From the NCBI GenBank assembly GCA_031548435.1, contig JAVBRA010000011.1, positions 1 through 58,116 on the forward strand: DNA of 58,116 nt. Direction: 5' to 3'. The stretch is from JAVBRA01 sp031548435 (GTDB lineage Bacteria > Bacteroidota > Bacteroidia > Bacteroidales > Rikenellaceae). The translations under genes and the position numbers were made by a program. Below, piece after piece: positions 1-8,277 of this stretch. The stretch's first letter is position 1. Every line of letters begins with the position of its first letter. The notes below the pieces were generated by a model that was given only the letters and a program-made list of their open reading frames with translations, made no database searches and was not told the origin of the DNA.

Positions 1-28
1 CTGAGCCAGGATCAAACTCTCCATAGTA
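1..28 (-). rRNA. 16S ribosomal RNA, 5' end only
   Basis: The reverse complement of bases 1-20 is the universal 27F primer site (AGAGTTTGATCCTGGCTCAG), found a few bases inside every bacterial 16S gene. The gene therefore runs leftward out of the window and only its first bases are present. The exact mature 5' end near 25-30 is estimated. The promoter at 194-223 and a leader of about 160 nt lie to the right. Confidence 0.93.
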
Positions 29-193
29 TTAAAATTATGTTTCGTCTTCCAGCTCGAACTCAATTCAAAAAATTGACGCTTGTTTTTTATTTCCTTGCTG
101 CTTAATTTCCTCAAAGACCTTTATGCTTGCGTCACCGTCACAGTGACCCTCATTCAACTCTCCAACCAAAAACTCTCAGTGGAAAAGCGAGTG

Positions 194-223
194 CAAAGAT
201 AGAGCCCTTTTCCGAACTTCCAA
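194..223 (-). promoter_or_regulatory. rRNA operon promoter (Bacteroidota type)
   Basis: On the minus strand the -33 element TTG is followed by 19 bp and then TATCTTTG, an exact match to the Bacteroidota -7 consensus TAnnTTTG. Transcription should start near 187 and run through a leader of about 160 nt into the 16S gene. The leader contains an imperfect inverted repeat around 130-147 that may take part in processing. No gene lies between 30 and 380. Confidence 0.85.
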
Positions 224-380
224 AACATTTCCAATCTTTTTTCTCTCGATCTTTTTTTGTTTTGGCGTTAAAGCCCTTATTGCAGGGAGGTTATCCAATA
301 AAAATATTTTTAATCCAAAACGATAATCCGCTTGGTTTCCGATATTATTGTTACTTTTATGGCACAAAACCTGATCGATT

Positions 381-2189
381 ATGAGACATTTATTCCCGTT
401 CGTTTTTCTGTTTTGCGCAACAACCGCATCGGCCCAAAGCTGGCAGATGGCCGAATGCCCCATCCCCACGGCGTGGGCGGCCGACGTAACCCCGGAGAAC
501 GTGTGGGGCGAATACCCCCGTCCGCAAATGGAACGGGACAATTGGGTAAACCTCAACGGTTTGTGGGACTACGCCATTGTGCCGTGGGATGCCGACCGGC
601 CGGAACAGTTCGACGGCCAGATCCTGGTGCCGTTTGCCGTGGAGTCGGCGCTTTCGGGTGTGGGTAGGCGCGTAGGGGCCGACAACTGCCTGTGGTACAG
701 AACCGTCTTCACCACACCCAAGAACACAAGGGATAAGAACGTCCTGCTCCATTTCGGCGCCGTCGACTGGGAAGCGGTCGTTTACATCAACGGCACGGAA
801 GCGGGACGCCACTGCGGGGGCTACACCGGCTTCACCGTCGACGCCACGCGATACCTCAGGCCGGGAACGCAGCAGGAGCTGACCGTGCGCGTATGGGATC
901 CGACCGACAAAGGCGTGCAGGCCGTGGGCAAACAAACCGACAACAACCGCGGGCGCATCTTCTACACCGCCGTCACGGGCATCTGGCAGACGGTGTGGAT
1001 GGAGGTGGTGGGCAACACACACATTAATAATGTATGCATCACCCCCGACATCGACCGCTCGGAGATCGCCGTCAGGATCGACGCCGCAAACCTGCGAACC
1101 GACGACTACATCAAAGCGGAGATTTTCGACGGCGGACAAAAGATCGGGGAAGCGACCTCAAACGCATCGGAATTCACGATGCCCGTAGAAAACACGAAAC
1201 TGTGGTCGCCCGATGATCCGTTCCTGTACGACATCAAACTGTCGGTGATGCGCGGCAAAAAAACGGTGGACGAAGTGAAAAGCTACTTCGGGATGCGCAA
1301 GATATCGGTGGGGCGCGACAGCCGGGGCATCCTGCGGCTGATGCTCAACAACGAACCCTGCTTCCAGTACGGCACGCTCGACCAGGGATGGTGGCCCGAC
1401 GGCCTCTACACCGCCCCGACCGACGAAGCGCTGGCGTTCGACATCATAAAAACGAAAGAGCTGGGGTTCAACATGATCCGCAAGCACGTAAAGGTTGAGC
1501 CGGCGCGATGGTACTACCATTGCGACCGTCTGGGAATGCTCGTGTGGCAGGACATGCCCAACAGCGACCGTTTCGCCCCGTGGAAAGCCGACGGGTATTA
1601 CGAGGCCAAAGAGATCGACCGCAACGCGCAGTCCGAGATGATCTTCCGCCGCGAGTGGAAAGAGATCATGGACCAATGCCTCCCGTACACCTGCGTGGTG
1701 ATGTGGGTGCCGTTCAACGAGGGCTGGGGGCAGTTCAAGTCGGTGGAGATCATCGACTGGACGATGCGGTACGACCCCTCGCGCCTGGTCGACGGCCCCA
1801 GCGGCGGCAACCACGTCGATGCGGGCCATGTGCTCGACGTGCATTCCTATCCGGGCCCGGACCTGCCCGAACCGCGATGGGAGCGGGTCTATGCCCTGGG
1901 CGAGTTCGGCGGCATCGGGCTGCCTGTCGAAGGGCACCTGTGGGAAACGGACAAAAACTGGGGGTATGTAAGCTACGACAGCCGCGACGAATATTTCAAC
2001 AAATACCGATCGGTCATCGACAAGATGAAGGAACTGATCGCCGAGGGGCTCTCGGCGGCAATCTACACCCAAACCACCGACGTGGAAACCGAAACCAACG
2101 GCATCATGACCTACGACCGCAAAGTCATCAAACCCGACGAGGCGGCGTTCAGTGAATTGAACCGGTCGTTGTATTACATTATCAAATAG
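381..2189 (+). CDS. secreted glycoside hydrolase family 2 (beta-galactosidase/beta-glucuronidase-like)
   Basis: A 602-residue protein with a clear signal peptide (about residues 1-18, ending ASA-Q), so probably periplasmic or outer-membrane exposed. It has the GH2 order: an N-terminal sugar-binding jelly roll (about 50-210), an immunoglobulin-like domain (about 215-305) and a catalytic TIM barrel (about 310-600). The motif VPFNEGWGQ places the general acid/base at Glu447, and ALGEFGG places the likely nucleophile at Glu508. It is shorter than LacZ-type enzymes and matches compact GH2 enzymes acting on plant or host beta-linked glycans; the substrate cannot be read from sequence. It is a single gene next to the rRNA promoter, with no SusCD pair beside it, and has its own terminator. 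Confidence 0.9.
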   Translation: MRHLFPFVFLFCATTASAQSWQMAECPIPTAWAADVTPENVWGEYPRPQMERDNWVNLNGLWDYAIVPWDADRPEQFDGQILVPFAVESALSGVGRRVGADNCLWYRTVFTTPKNTRDKNVLLHFGAVDWEAVVYINGTEAGRHCGGYTGFTVDATRYLRPGTQQELTVRVWDPTDKGVQAVGKQTDNNRGRIFYTAVTGIWQTVWMEVVGNTHINNVCITPDIDRSEIAVRIDAANLRTDDYIKAEIFDGGQKIGEATSNASEFTMPVENTKLWSPDDPFLYDIKLSVMRGKKTVDEVKSYFGMRKISVGRDSRGILRLMLNNEPCFQYGTLDQGWWPDGLYTAPTDEALAFDIIKTKELGFNMIRKHVKVEPARWYYHCDRLGMLVWQDMPNSDRFAPWKADGYYEAKEIDRNAQSEMIFRREWKEIMDQCLPYTCVVMWVPFNEGWGQFKSVEIIDWTMRYDPSRLVDGPSGGNHVDAGHVLDVHSYPGPDLPEPRWERVYALGEFGGIGLPVEGHLWETDKNWGYVSYDSRDEYFNKYRSVIDKMKELIAEGLSAAIYTQTTDVETETNGIMTYDRKVIKPDEAAFSELNRSLYYIIK

Positions 2190-2211
2190 CCCGTCGCCCG
2201 GACAGCAACCC

Positions 2212-2265
2212 GAGCCGATCCTTTTCCGTCTTTCGCCGGAACGACGAAGGGGATCGGTTCTTTTA
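2212..2265 (+). terminator. intrinsic terminator of the GH2 gene
   Basis: A long hairpin (arms 2212-2230 and 2243-2260, a few mismatches) is followed by TTTTATTG, 22 bases after the GH2 stop codon. Confidence 0.8.
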
Positions 2266-2320
2266 TTGTCCATTATTTATCCTCTTTATCCGCCGAAAGG
2301 ATATTCCTTTGTGAAAACCC

Positions 2321-2438
2321 GATGGATTTTTCGCCTGCCGGCGGGGCCATCCTTTTGTGTCAAGACAAAAGGTAAAAAAAGAGATTCATTATAAACAAAC
2401 CGTTTTTTCATGTCGTTCAGGATGACAGATTAATCGAT
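2321..2438 (-). repeat. intergenic mosaic repeat, copy A
   Basis: Read on the minus strand, this block matches 26411-26533 over most of its length. Shared parts are a TTAATCTGTCATCC module, GTTTGTTTATAATGAA, the stem CCTTTTGT...ACAAAAGG, and a CGCCGGCA.GCGA module followed by ATCCATC. It fills most of the 366-base gap between the GH2 gene and htpG. No open reading frame of note is present. Confidence 0.7.
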
Positions 2439-2476
2439 CGTTATTGCCAATTGCGTTCGAGAGTGACACCCCCTGC

Positions 2477-2489
2477 TGCCATTTTGTCA
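2477..2489 (+). promoter_or_regulatory. possible heat-shock element upstream of htpG
   Basis: TGCCATTTTGTCA is a direct repeat of the form TGNCA-NNN-TGNCA, 67 bases before the htpG start codon. Its position before a chaperone gene suggests stress control. An AAGAATTCTT palindrome lies closer to the start. The regulatory role is an inference. Confidence 0.35.
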
Positions 2490-2555
2490 CAAAACTTCCG
2501 GCGGCACACGATTTGAAAGAATCGGAATTAAGAATTCTTTTAAAACTCACAGACC

Positions 2556-4616
2556 ATGCAACAGAAAGGACACATCGGGGTGACGACCGAGAACATCTTC
2601 CCGATCATCAAAAAATTCCTCTATTCCGACCACGAGATCTTCATCCGCGAACTGGTTTCGAACGCCGTCGACGCCACCCAGAAGCTGAAAACGCTCGCTT
2701 CGCTGGGCGAATTCAAGGGTGAAACGGGCGATGTGACCATCCGCGTAAGCGTCGACGCCGAAAAGAAGACCCTGACCGTTTCCGACCGAGGCGTCGGCAT
2801 GAGCGCCGAAGAGGTCGAAAAATACATCAACCAGATCGCCTTCTCGGGCGCCGAGGAGTTCATGGCCAAGTACAAAGACCAGGCGAACATGATCGGCCAT
2901 TTCGGGCTCGGGTTCTATTCGAGTTTCATGGTGGCCGACAAGGTCGAGATCGTCACCCGGTCGTACAAAGAGGGCGCGCAAGCCGTCAAATGGAGCTGTA
3001 CCGGCACCCCCGAATACACGCTCGAAGAGACGGACAAGGCCGAACGCGGCACCGACATCATCCTCTATCTGTCGGAAGAGAACCACGGTTTCGCCAACGC
3101 CAACCACATCGAGAGCCTGCTGACCAAATACTGCCGCTTCCTGCCCGTTCCCATTGCCTTTGGCAAGGAGCAGGAGTGGAAAGACGGCAAATACGTCGAT
3201 ACGGACAAAGATAAAATCATCAACGACACCGCACCGCTGTGGACACGCAAGCCGGCCGACCTCAAGGACGAGGAGTACGAGCAATTTTACTCCGAGCTTT
3301 ATCCCGTGGCCGAGCCGCCGCTGTTCCACATCCACCTCAACGTCGATTATCCGTTCAACCTGACGGGCGTGCTTTATTTCCCGAAGTTCCGCAGCAATTT
3401 CGACATCCAGAAGAACAAGATCCAGCTCTACTCGAACCAGGTGTTCGTCACCGACTCGGTCGAGGGGATCGTGCCCGAGTTCCTGACCCTGCTGCACGGG
3501 GTCATCGACTCGCCCGACATCCCGCTCAACGTGTCGCGCAGCTACCTGCAAAGCGACGCCAACGTCAAAAAGATCTCGGGCTACATCACCAAAAAGGTGG
3601 CCGACCGCCTGGGCGAGATCTTCACCGGCAGCCGCAGCGAATTCGAGACCAAATGGCAGTATCTGAAGATCTTCATCGAATACGGCATCATCACCGACGA
3701 GAAATTCGCCGAACGCGCCAAAGATTTCGTGCTGCTGAAAAACACCGAAGATAAATACTTCACCCTCGACGAATACGCCGCGCTGGTCAGGAAAAACCAG
3801 ACCGACAAGCACGGCTCGGTGGTCTGTCTTTATGCCAGCGACCCGGTGGGGCAACACTCGTTCATCGAAGCGGCGCGGGCCAAAGGCTACGACGTGCTGG
3901 TGATGGACGGCCAGTTAGACAGCCACTTCATCGGCTGGTGCGAACACAAAGACCAGAAGACCCGCTACGTGCGCGTGGATTCGGACATCGCCGAGAAGCT
4001 GATCGAGAAAGAAGACGCCAAGCCGCTGTCGTTGAGTTCGGCACAGCAAAAGATCCTGCGTCCGGTGTTCGAGGGGCACTTGCAGGGCGAAGAGAAAACC
4101 AACTACGTGGTGTCGTTCGAGGGAATGGGCGAAGACGACCTGCCGGTGCTCATCACCCGCAACGAGTACATGCGCCGCATGAAGGAGATGGCGGCCACCG
4201 GCGGCGGAGGCATGGCCACCTTCTACGGCCAGATGCCCGACACCTACAACGTGGTGGTCAACGGCAACCATCCGCTGGTGATCGAGTTGTTGCAGCAGGC
4301 CGAAAGCGAATGCGAAGACGACCTCGCTCCCATCAACAAGAAGATCGACGCCGCCAGGCACGACAAGAGCGCCATCGACCTGTTGCTCAAAGACAAAAAA
4401 GAGGCCGACATCACCCGGGAAGAGAAAGAGAAGAGCGATGCGGCGAACAGCGAACTCGAAAAACTCGACAAGGAGTTCGCGCAATCGGTGAAAGCCAAAA
4501 CGCGCGACAACAAGCTGGCGCAAGAACTGATCGACCTGGCGTTGCTGGGCCACGGCCTGCTCCGGGGCGAGGCGCTGACCCGCTTCATCCGCCGCAGCGT
4601 GGAACTGATCAAATAA
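2556..4616 (+). CDS. htpG: molecular chaperone HtpG (Hsp90)
   Basis: The 686-residue cytosolic ATP-dependent chaperone of the Hsp90 family. The N-terminal GHKL ATPase domain (about 1-220) shows RELVSNAVDA with the conserved Asn36 that binds magnesium-ATP, DRGVGM, and GHFGLGFYS for the glycine-rich lid. The middle domain (about 225-480) contains the VSRSYLQSD segment, and a C-terminal dimerisation domain follows. Bacteroidota HtpG is longer than the 624-residue E. coli protein, in line with the charged, Lys/Glu/Asp-rich stretch near residues 575-650. The start ATG is clear. It is transcribed alone: a terminator follows 20 bases after the stop codon, and a TGNCA direct repeat lies upstream. Confidence 0.97.
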   Translation: MQQKGHIGVTTENIFPIIKKFLYSDHEIFIRELVSNAVDATQKLKTLASLGEFKGETGDVTIRVSVDAEKKTLTVSDRGVGMSAEEVEKYINQIAFSGAEEFMAKYKDQANMIGHFGLGFYSSFMVADKVEIVTRSYKEGAQAVKWSCTGTPEYTLEETDKAERGTDIILYLSEENHGFANANHIESLLTKYCRFLPVPIAFGKEQEWKDGKYVDTDKDKIINDTAPLWTRKPADLKDEEYEQFYSELYPVAEPPLFHIHLNVDYPFNLTGVLYFPKFRSNFDIQKNKIQLYSNQVFVTDSVEGIVPEFLTLLHGVIDSPDIPLNVSRSYLQSDANVKKISGYITKKVADRLGEIFTGSRSEFETKWQYLKIFIEYGIITDEKFAERAKDFVLLKNTEDKYFTLDEYAALVRKNQTDKHGSVVCLYASDPVGQHSFIEAARAKGYDVLVMDGQLDSHFIGWCEHKDQKTRYVRVDSDIAEKLIEKEDAKPLSLSSAQQKILRPVFEGHLQGEEKTNYVVSFEGMGEDDLPVLITRNEYMRRMKEMAATGGGGMATFYGQMPDTYNVVVNGNHPLVIELLQQAESECEDDLAPINKKIDAARHDKSAIDLLLKDKKEADITREEKEKSDAANSELEKLDKEFAQSVKAKTRDNKLAQELIDLALLGHGLLRGEALTRFIRRSVELIK

Positions 4617-4635
4617 GGCGCCTCCGGTGCGATAG

Positions 4636-4672
4636 AAATCCCATGCATTTCTTCTGCATGGGATTTTTATTT
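4636..4672 (+). terminator. intrinsic terminator of htpG
   Basis: A 12-bp perfect stem (4636-4647 and 4655-4666) with a 7-nt loop runs into a T-rich tail. Confidence 0.88.
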
Positions 4673-4721
4673 CACACTATTTTCCATATTTTCACATACA
4701 ACGACCGCCTGCTCTCCCCTA

Positions 4722-4976
4722 TGAAAAAATTCTGTTATCGCTGACGTTCGCCGTCGGAGTTTGTTTCTGGGCCCCGGCGCAGGAACTGGCTAAAGACGCC
4801 GCCATTGCCAGTATCTTCTCGCCCGGCGAAATCAAAGACCTTGATGTGACGGATATAAAAACGAGGTTGTTCGCAGCCGTCCATTACCTGACCCTGAACG
4901 ACCGGGAAGAACGCAACCGGGAGACAATAGAGTTTAGAGCGCCGGAGGGCCCTCTAACTCCAACAGATATAAAACG
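4722..4976 (+). pseudogene. frameshifted remnant of a small exported protein
   Basis: The ATG at 4722 is followed by six A and then TTCTG, which reads MKKFCYR and stops. One extra A in the run would give MKKILLSLTFAVGVCFWAPA, then Q and ELAKDAA: a complete signal peptide with a cleavage site, followed by about 60 residues in the same frame (IASIFSPGEIKDLDV and onward). The intact frame then runs into the terminator and the convergent gene without a natural end, so the gene seems both frameshifted and truncated. No known family was recognised. A sequencing error or a slipping homopolymer tract are alternatives. Confidence 0.45.
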
Positions 4977-5010
4977 AAACGGGGAGCGCGAAGCTTCCCG
5001 TTTTGTTTTC
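4977..5010. terminator. bidirectional terminator between convergent units
   Basis: The hairpin AAACGGGgAGC / GCTtCCCGTTT (4977-4987 and 4993-5003) has T-rich flanks on both strands. It lies just past the end of the leftward gene 5030-5599. Confidence 0.75.
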
Positions 5011-5029
5011 AGGCGATTGCATCCGCGGC

Positions 5030-5599
5030 TTAGAACCGATATCCGACAGACAACTGCAAGGTGTTGGTGCGCCAGCGGTCGTTGTCGAAATTCTCCATAT
5101 AAATCAGATTGTAACGCGCCGACAGCAACATCCGCTGGCTGAAGTTCCACGTCACCCCGACCAGGGGCCCGAGCGCAAAGCTGGTGAACGTATGCTCGTC
5201 GCCGTAGTGGTCGTTCGGAAAAAACGAACCGGGGTCGTCCATCTTCATCCAGTTTATCCCCATCAGCCCGCCAAAGTCGATCGACACTTTCCCCGAAGTC
5301 GAAGGGTAATATCGGAGCAACAACGGCACATGCACGCTGTTGGACGCAAGCTGCCCCGATCCGGAAGAGAAGAAACGCCCCTCGCGCGAATACAGAAACT
5401 CCATCGAAAAGTCGAACCGGCGGCCCATCCGGGTATCTGCAAACACCCCGGCGTTCAGGCCGGCTTTGTTCCTGACCGACGATCCGCTTTGGTAGAACGA
5501 ATAATTACCTCCCGCCTTTATCCCCCAGTCGAACCACCGGGCCTGTGCCGGAGAGGCCAATGCCAGGGCGGCAAGAGCAAGTAAACAGTATTTTTTCAT
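5030..5599 (-). CDS. small outer-membrane beta-barrel protein (PorT/OmpA-barrel type)
   Basis: A 189-residue protein with a signal peptide (about 1-20, ending AQA-R). The rest alternates polar and hydrophobic or aromatic residues in short amphipathic strands and ends in SVGYRF, the terminal-phenylalanine signature recognised by the barrel-assembly machinery. The size suits an eight-stranded barrel like those of the PorT or OMP_b-brl families. No ligand or enzymatic function can be read from it. It is transcribed leftward and separated from the alpha-glucan operon by the terminator at 5625-5660, so it is probably an independent unit. Confidence 0.75.
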   Translation of the reverse strand: MKKYCLLALAALALASPAQARWFDWGIKAGGNYSFYQSGSSVRNKAGLNAGVFADTRMGRRFDFSMEFLYSREGRFFSSGSGQLASNSVHVPLLLRYYPSTSGKVSIDFGGLMGINWMKMDDPGSFFPNDHYGDEHTFTSFALGPLVGVTWNFSQRMLLSARYNLIYMENFDNDRWRTNTLQLSVGYRF

Positions 5600-5624
5600 C
5601 AGTATTTTATGGGTTAAGCGATTC

Positions 5625-5660
5625 CACTAAAAACAGGGGCGCTTCGAACGGCCCCCTGTA
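5625..5660 (-). terminator. intrinsic terminator of the alpha-glucan operon
   Basis: On the minus strand the arms ACAGGGG and CCCCTGT (5653-5659 and 5633-5639) enclose a GC-rich loop and are followed by TTTTTAG. It lies just past the GH57 stop codon. Confidence 0.72.
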
Positions 5661-5679
5661 ATCGGGTGAACGCGCGCTT

Positions 5680-6891
5680 CTATGCCGGCGCCCGGGCATC
5701 GAGCCGGTCGTACCGAAGCCCCACCTCGCGCGAAAAATTGTTCAGCACGTTCATGTAGTTGATGAACGCCTCGTAGGGCGAAGCATAGGGGTTGATGTAT
5801 TTATGCCCGTCGTTGGACGAGAACCACTTGGTCGACATGTAATAAAAATGGTCTGAACATTGCAGGAACTGCCACACGTGGTTCAGGTCTGGATCATCCA
5901 CCGCCTTCACCCTGTCGCGGATGGAGTTCAGGTTGCGGAACGCTTCGTTTTGCAACTCGTTGCCCAGCCATGCGGTGATGTCGCGTTCCTCGTCGACCCA
6001 CGACGTCGGGTACGGGATATGCAGCACCGACACCGGCTGTTCCGAGGCGATGATCTCGGACGGGGTGGCGAACTGCACGTCTTTCTTTTTCAGCGCATAT
6101 TTGGGCAGATGCTCCATAAAGTCGAAGATGCCCGTGTCGGCCGGCTGGTTTTCGCCGAAAGTCTCGTAGTCCATGAACAGGTTGATGACATCGCCCGTAT
6201 CGTCGTTACGGATCCAGTCAATGTACTTTTCGGCCGTCAGGGGCCATTCGTTCCACGAACGATCGTTGAAACGCAGGGCAATGTCGTTGCTGTACTTGTA
6301 GTTGCGCAGCAGCAGCTTCAGCCGCGGATTGGCCGGATTGGCATAGACGTGGTTGGGGCTCTTCCATCCCAGCACGTGCTTCGCCCCCTCGATCACCATC
6401 CCCTTGTAGCCCATGTCGGCCACCGTTTCGCCGATGCTGTCGGAATAGATCAGCTCCGTGCCGCGGAATACCGAGGGTTTGCAACCGAACTCCGCCTCCA
6501 TCAGCTCGCTGTGCATCAACACCTGCTCGCGGCACTCGGCGTTGTCGGTCAGACAGGCCAGCGAGTGGCAGTAGGTCTCGGCCAGAAACTCGACACACCC
6601 CGTGGCGGCCAACTGCTTGAACCCGTCCAGCACCTCGGGCGCATACGCGCGAAACTGCTCTATCGCCAGGCCCGTGATCGAGAAGGTCACTTTGAACTTC
6701 CCCTTGTTCTCCCCGATCATCCTCAAAAGCTGGGCGTTCATCGGCAGATAGCATTTCTTGGCCAGACGCTGGATCACGGCCTTGTTGCCCGCATCGTCCA
6801 GATAATAGTGGTCGACGCCCATGTTGAAAAAACGGTATTTCTTCAACTTATATGGTTGATGAACCTGAAAATAGAGACAGATGGTTTTCAT
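5680..6891 (-). CDS. glycoside hydrolase family 57 (alpha-amylase / 4-alpha-glucanotransferase-like)
   Basis: A 403-residue cytosolic enzyme of GH57, a retaining family that acts on alpha-1,4 and alpha-1,6 glucans. The opening ICLYFQVHQPYKL is the typical first conserved region of this group. FRGTELIYSDS places the likely nucleophile at Glu146, and NLFMDYETFG places the probable acid/base at Asp241. There is no signal peptide, so it should act on intracellular glycogen or maltodextrin. It is the last gene of the minus-strand unit after the debranching enzyme and the GT4 enzyme, 71 bases downstream of the latter. This trio recurs in Bacteroidota and points to glycogen turnover. Whether it hydrolyses, transfers or branches is not settled by sequence. 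Confidence 0.9.
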   Translation of the reverse strand: MKTICLYFQVHQPYKLKKYRFFNMGVDHYYLDDAGNKAVIQRLAKKCYLPMNAQLLRMIGENKGKFKVTFSITGLAIEQFRAYAPEVLDGFKQLAATGCVEFLAETYCHSLACLTDNAECREQVLMHSELMEAEFGCKPSVFRGTELIYSDSIGETVADMGYKGMVIEGAKHVLGWKSPNHVYANPANPRLKLLLRNYKYSNDIALRFNDRSWNEWPLTAEKYIDWIRNDDTGDVINLFMDYETFGENQPADTGIFDFMEHLPKYALKKKDVQFATPSEIIASEQPVSVLHIPYPTSWVDEERDITAWLGNELQNEAFRNLNSIRDRVKAVDDPDLNHVWQFLQCSDHFYYMSTKWFSSNDGHKYINPYASPYEAFINYMNVLNNFSREVGLRYDRLDARAPA

Positions 6892-6962
6892 AGTCTATCC
6901 GTTTTAATTGTTATTTCTCCGAAGGCCGGAAACACCCCGTTCCCGGTTTCAATACAGTCCGG

Positions 6963-8264
6963 CTAAGGACGGGGACCGCCCAGCGCCTCTTCGTATATAT
7001 GCCTGACCTTGAGCGCCGCGTCGTCCCACTTGAGCGAGGTGACCTCTTCCTGCCCTTTCTCGATGAACATCTTCGACAGGGCGGGATAGGCGATCAGGCC
7101 GTAAATGGCGTCGGCCATCGCATCCACATCCCAATAGTCGACCTTGATGGCGTAGTCCAGCACCTCGGCCACGCCCGACTGCTTGGAGATGATCACCGGC
7201 ACGTTCGAACGGATCGCCTCCAGGGGCGAGATGCCGAACGGCTCCGACACCGACGGCATGATATAGACGTCGCTCAGGGCAAACATCTTCTGCACCTCGT
7301 CGCCTTTGAGGAAGCCCGTGAAATGGAACCGGTCGGCGATGCCCAGCTTGGCCACCCGGCGGATGACATGGTTCATCATGTCGCCGCTGCCGGCCATCAC
7401 AAAGCGCACGTTCGGCACCCGTTTCAGCACCTTGGCCGCGGCTTCCACGAAATAGTCGGGCCCTTTCTGGTAGGTGATGCGGCCCAGAAAGGTCACGATC
7501 TTGTCGTCGACACCGCGTTCGACGGGAGCCTCTTCGTCGGCGGCCTTGAACTGCACGGCGTTGTGCACCGTCACCACCTTGTCGGCAGGGATGCCGTATT
7601 TATCGATCACCGTCTGGCGGGTGAGATTGCTCACGGCAATCACCCGGTCGGCCTCTTCCATCCCCCGCCGCTCGATGTTGTAGACATATTGGTTGATGTT
7701 CTCGCCGCTGCGGTCGCACTCGGTGGCGTGCATATGCACCACCAGCGGCTTGTCCGACACCCGTTTGGCCGCAATGCCGGCGTAATAGGTGAGCCAGTCG
7801 TGGGCGTGGATGACGTCGAACTGCCCTTCGAGCTCTTTGGCCAGCTGGGCCGCCACCACGGCATAACGGGCCACTTCCTCGTACAGGTTGGCCCCGTAGG
7901 CGCCCGAGAAACTGTAGCGGCTTTTCCACACGTCGCTGCTTTTGATTTCGCCCAGACTGCGGTATTCTTCCATATACTGCTCGAACTCCTGGGGCGAAAT
8001 ATAGGGCACGATGTTCGAGTTGATCTGGATGAACGACAACTTCTCGACCATCTCCACCGTCGTCACGTCGCCGTGCGAGGTTTCCACCTCCGAGGCGTTG
8101 ACCACCCGCACATAGCGCTGGTCTTCATCGCCATAGGCTTTGGGAACCACGAAAATCACCTCCACGTCGTTCTTGGCCAGCCCGGCCGTCAAACCGTAAC
8201 ACGCCGTACCCAACCCTCCCGCAATGTGGGGCGGAAACTCCCATCCGAACATCAATACCCGCAT
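6963..8264 (-). CDS. GT4 glycosyltransferase, glycogen-synthase-like
   Basis: A 433-residue GT-B glycosyltransferase of family GT4 that probably elongates an alpha-glucan from a nucleotide sugar. The N-terminal half has MFGWEFPPHIAGGLG, with the glycine loop at 16-19 typical of glycogen synthases, and HAHDW at 153-157. The C-terminal half has GRITYQKG (261-268) and the EX7E motif EPFGISPLE with Glu341 and Glu349. The start chosen is the ATG at 8264; an in-frame TTG nine bases upstream lacks support. It begins 13 bases after the debranching-enzyme stop codon, so the two are co-transcribed. Such GT4 enzymes in Bacteroidota are often annotated as glycogen synthase, but the donor is unproved. Confidence 0.88.
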   Translation of the reverse strand: MRVLMFGWEFPPHIAGGLGTACYGLTAGLAKNDVEVIFVVPKAYGDEDQRYVRVVNASEVETSHGDVTTVEMVEKLSFIQINSNIVPYISPQEFEQYMEEYRSLGEIKSSDVWKSRYSFSGAYGANLYEEVARYAVVAAQLAKELEGQFDVIHAHDWLTYYAGIAAKRVSDKPLVVHMHATECDRSGENINQYVYNIERRGMEEADRVIAVSNLTRQTVIDKYGIPADKVVTVHNAVQFKAADEEAPVERGVDDKIVTFLGRITYQKGPDYFVEAAAKVLKRVPNVRFVMAGSGDMMNHVIRRVAKLGIADRFHFTGFLKGDEVQKMFALSDVYIMPSVSEPFGISPLEAIRSNVPVIISKQSGVAEVLDYAIKVDYWDVDAMADAIYGLIAYPALSKMFIEKGQEEVTSLKWDDAALKVRHIYEEALGGPRP

Positions 8265-8277
8265 AACTCGCAACCAT

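Noticed and set aside
390..4553. Long open frames antisense to the GH2 gene and htpG
   Set aside because: GC-rich codons with a biased third position produce long shadow frames; they lack signal peptides, family motifs and ribosome-binding context, and the opposite frames are certain genes.
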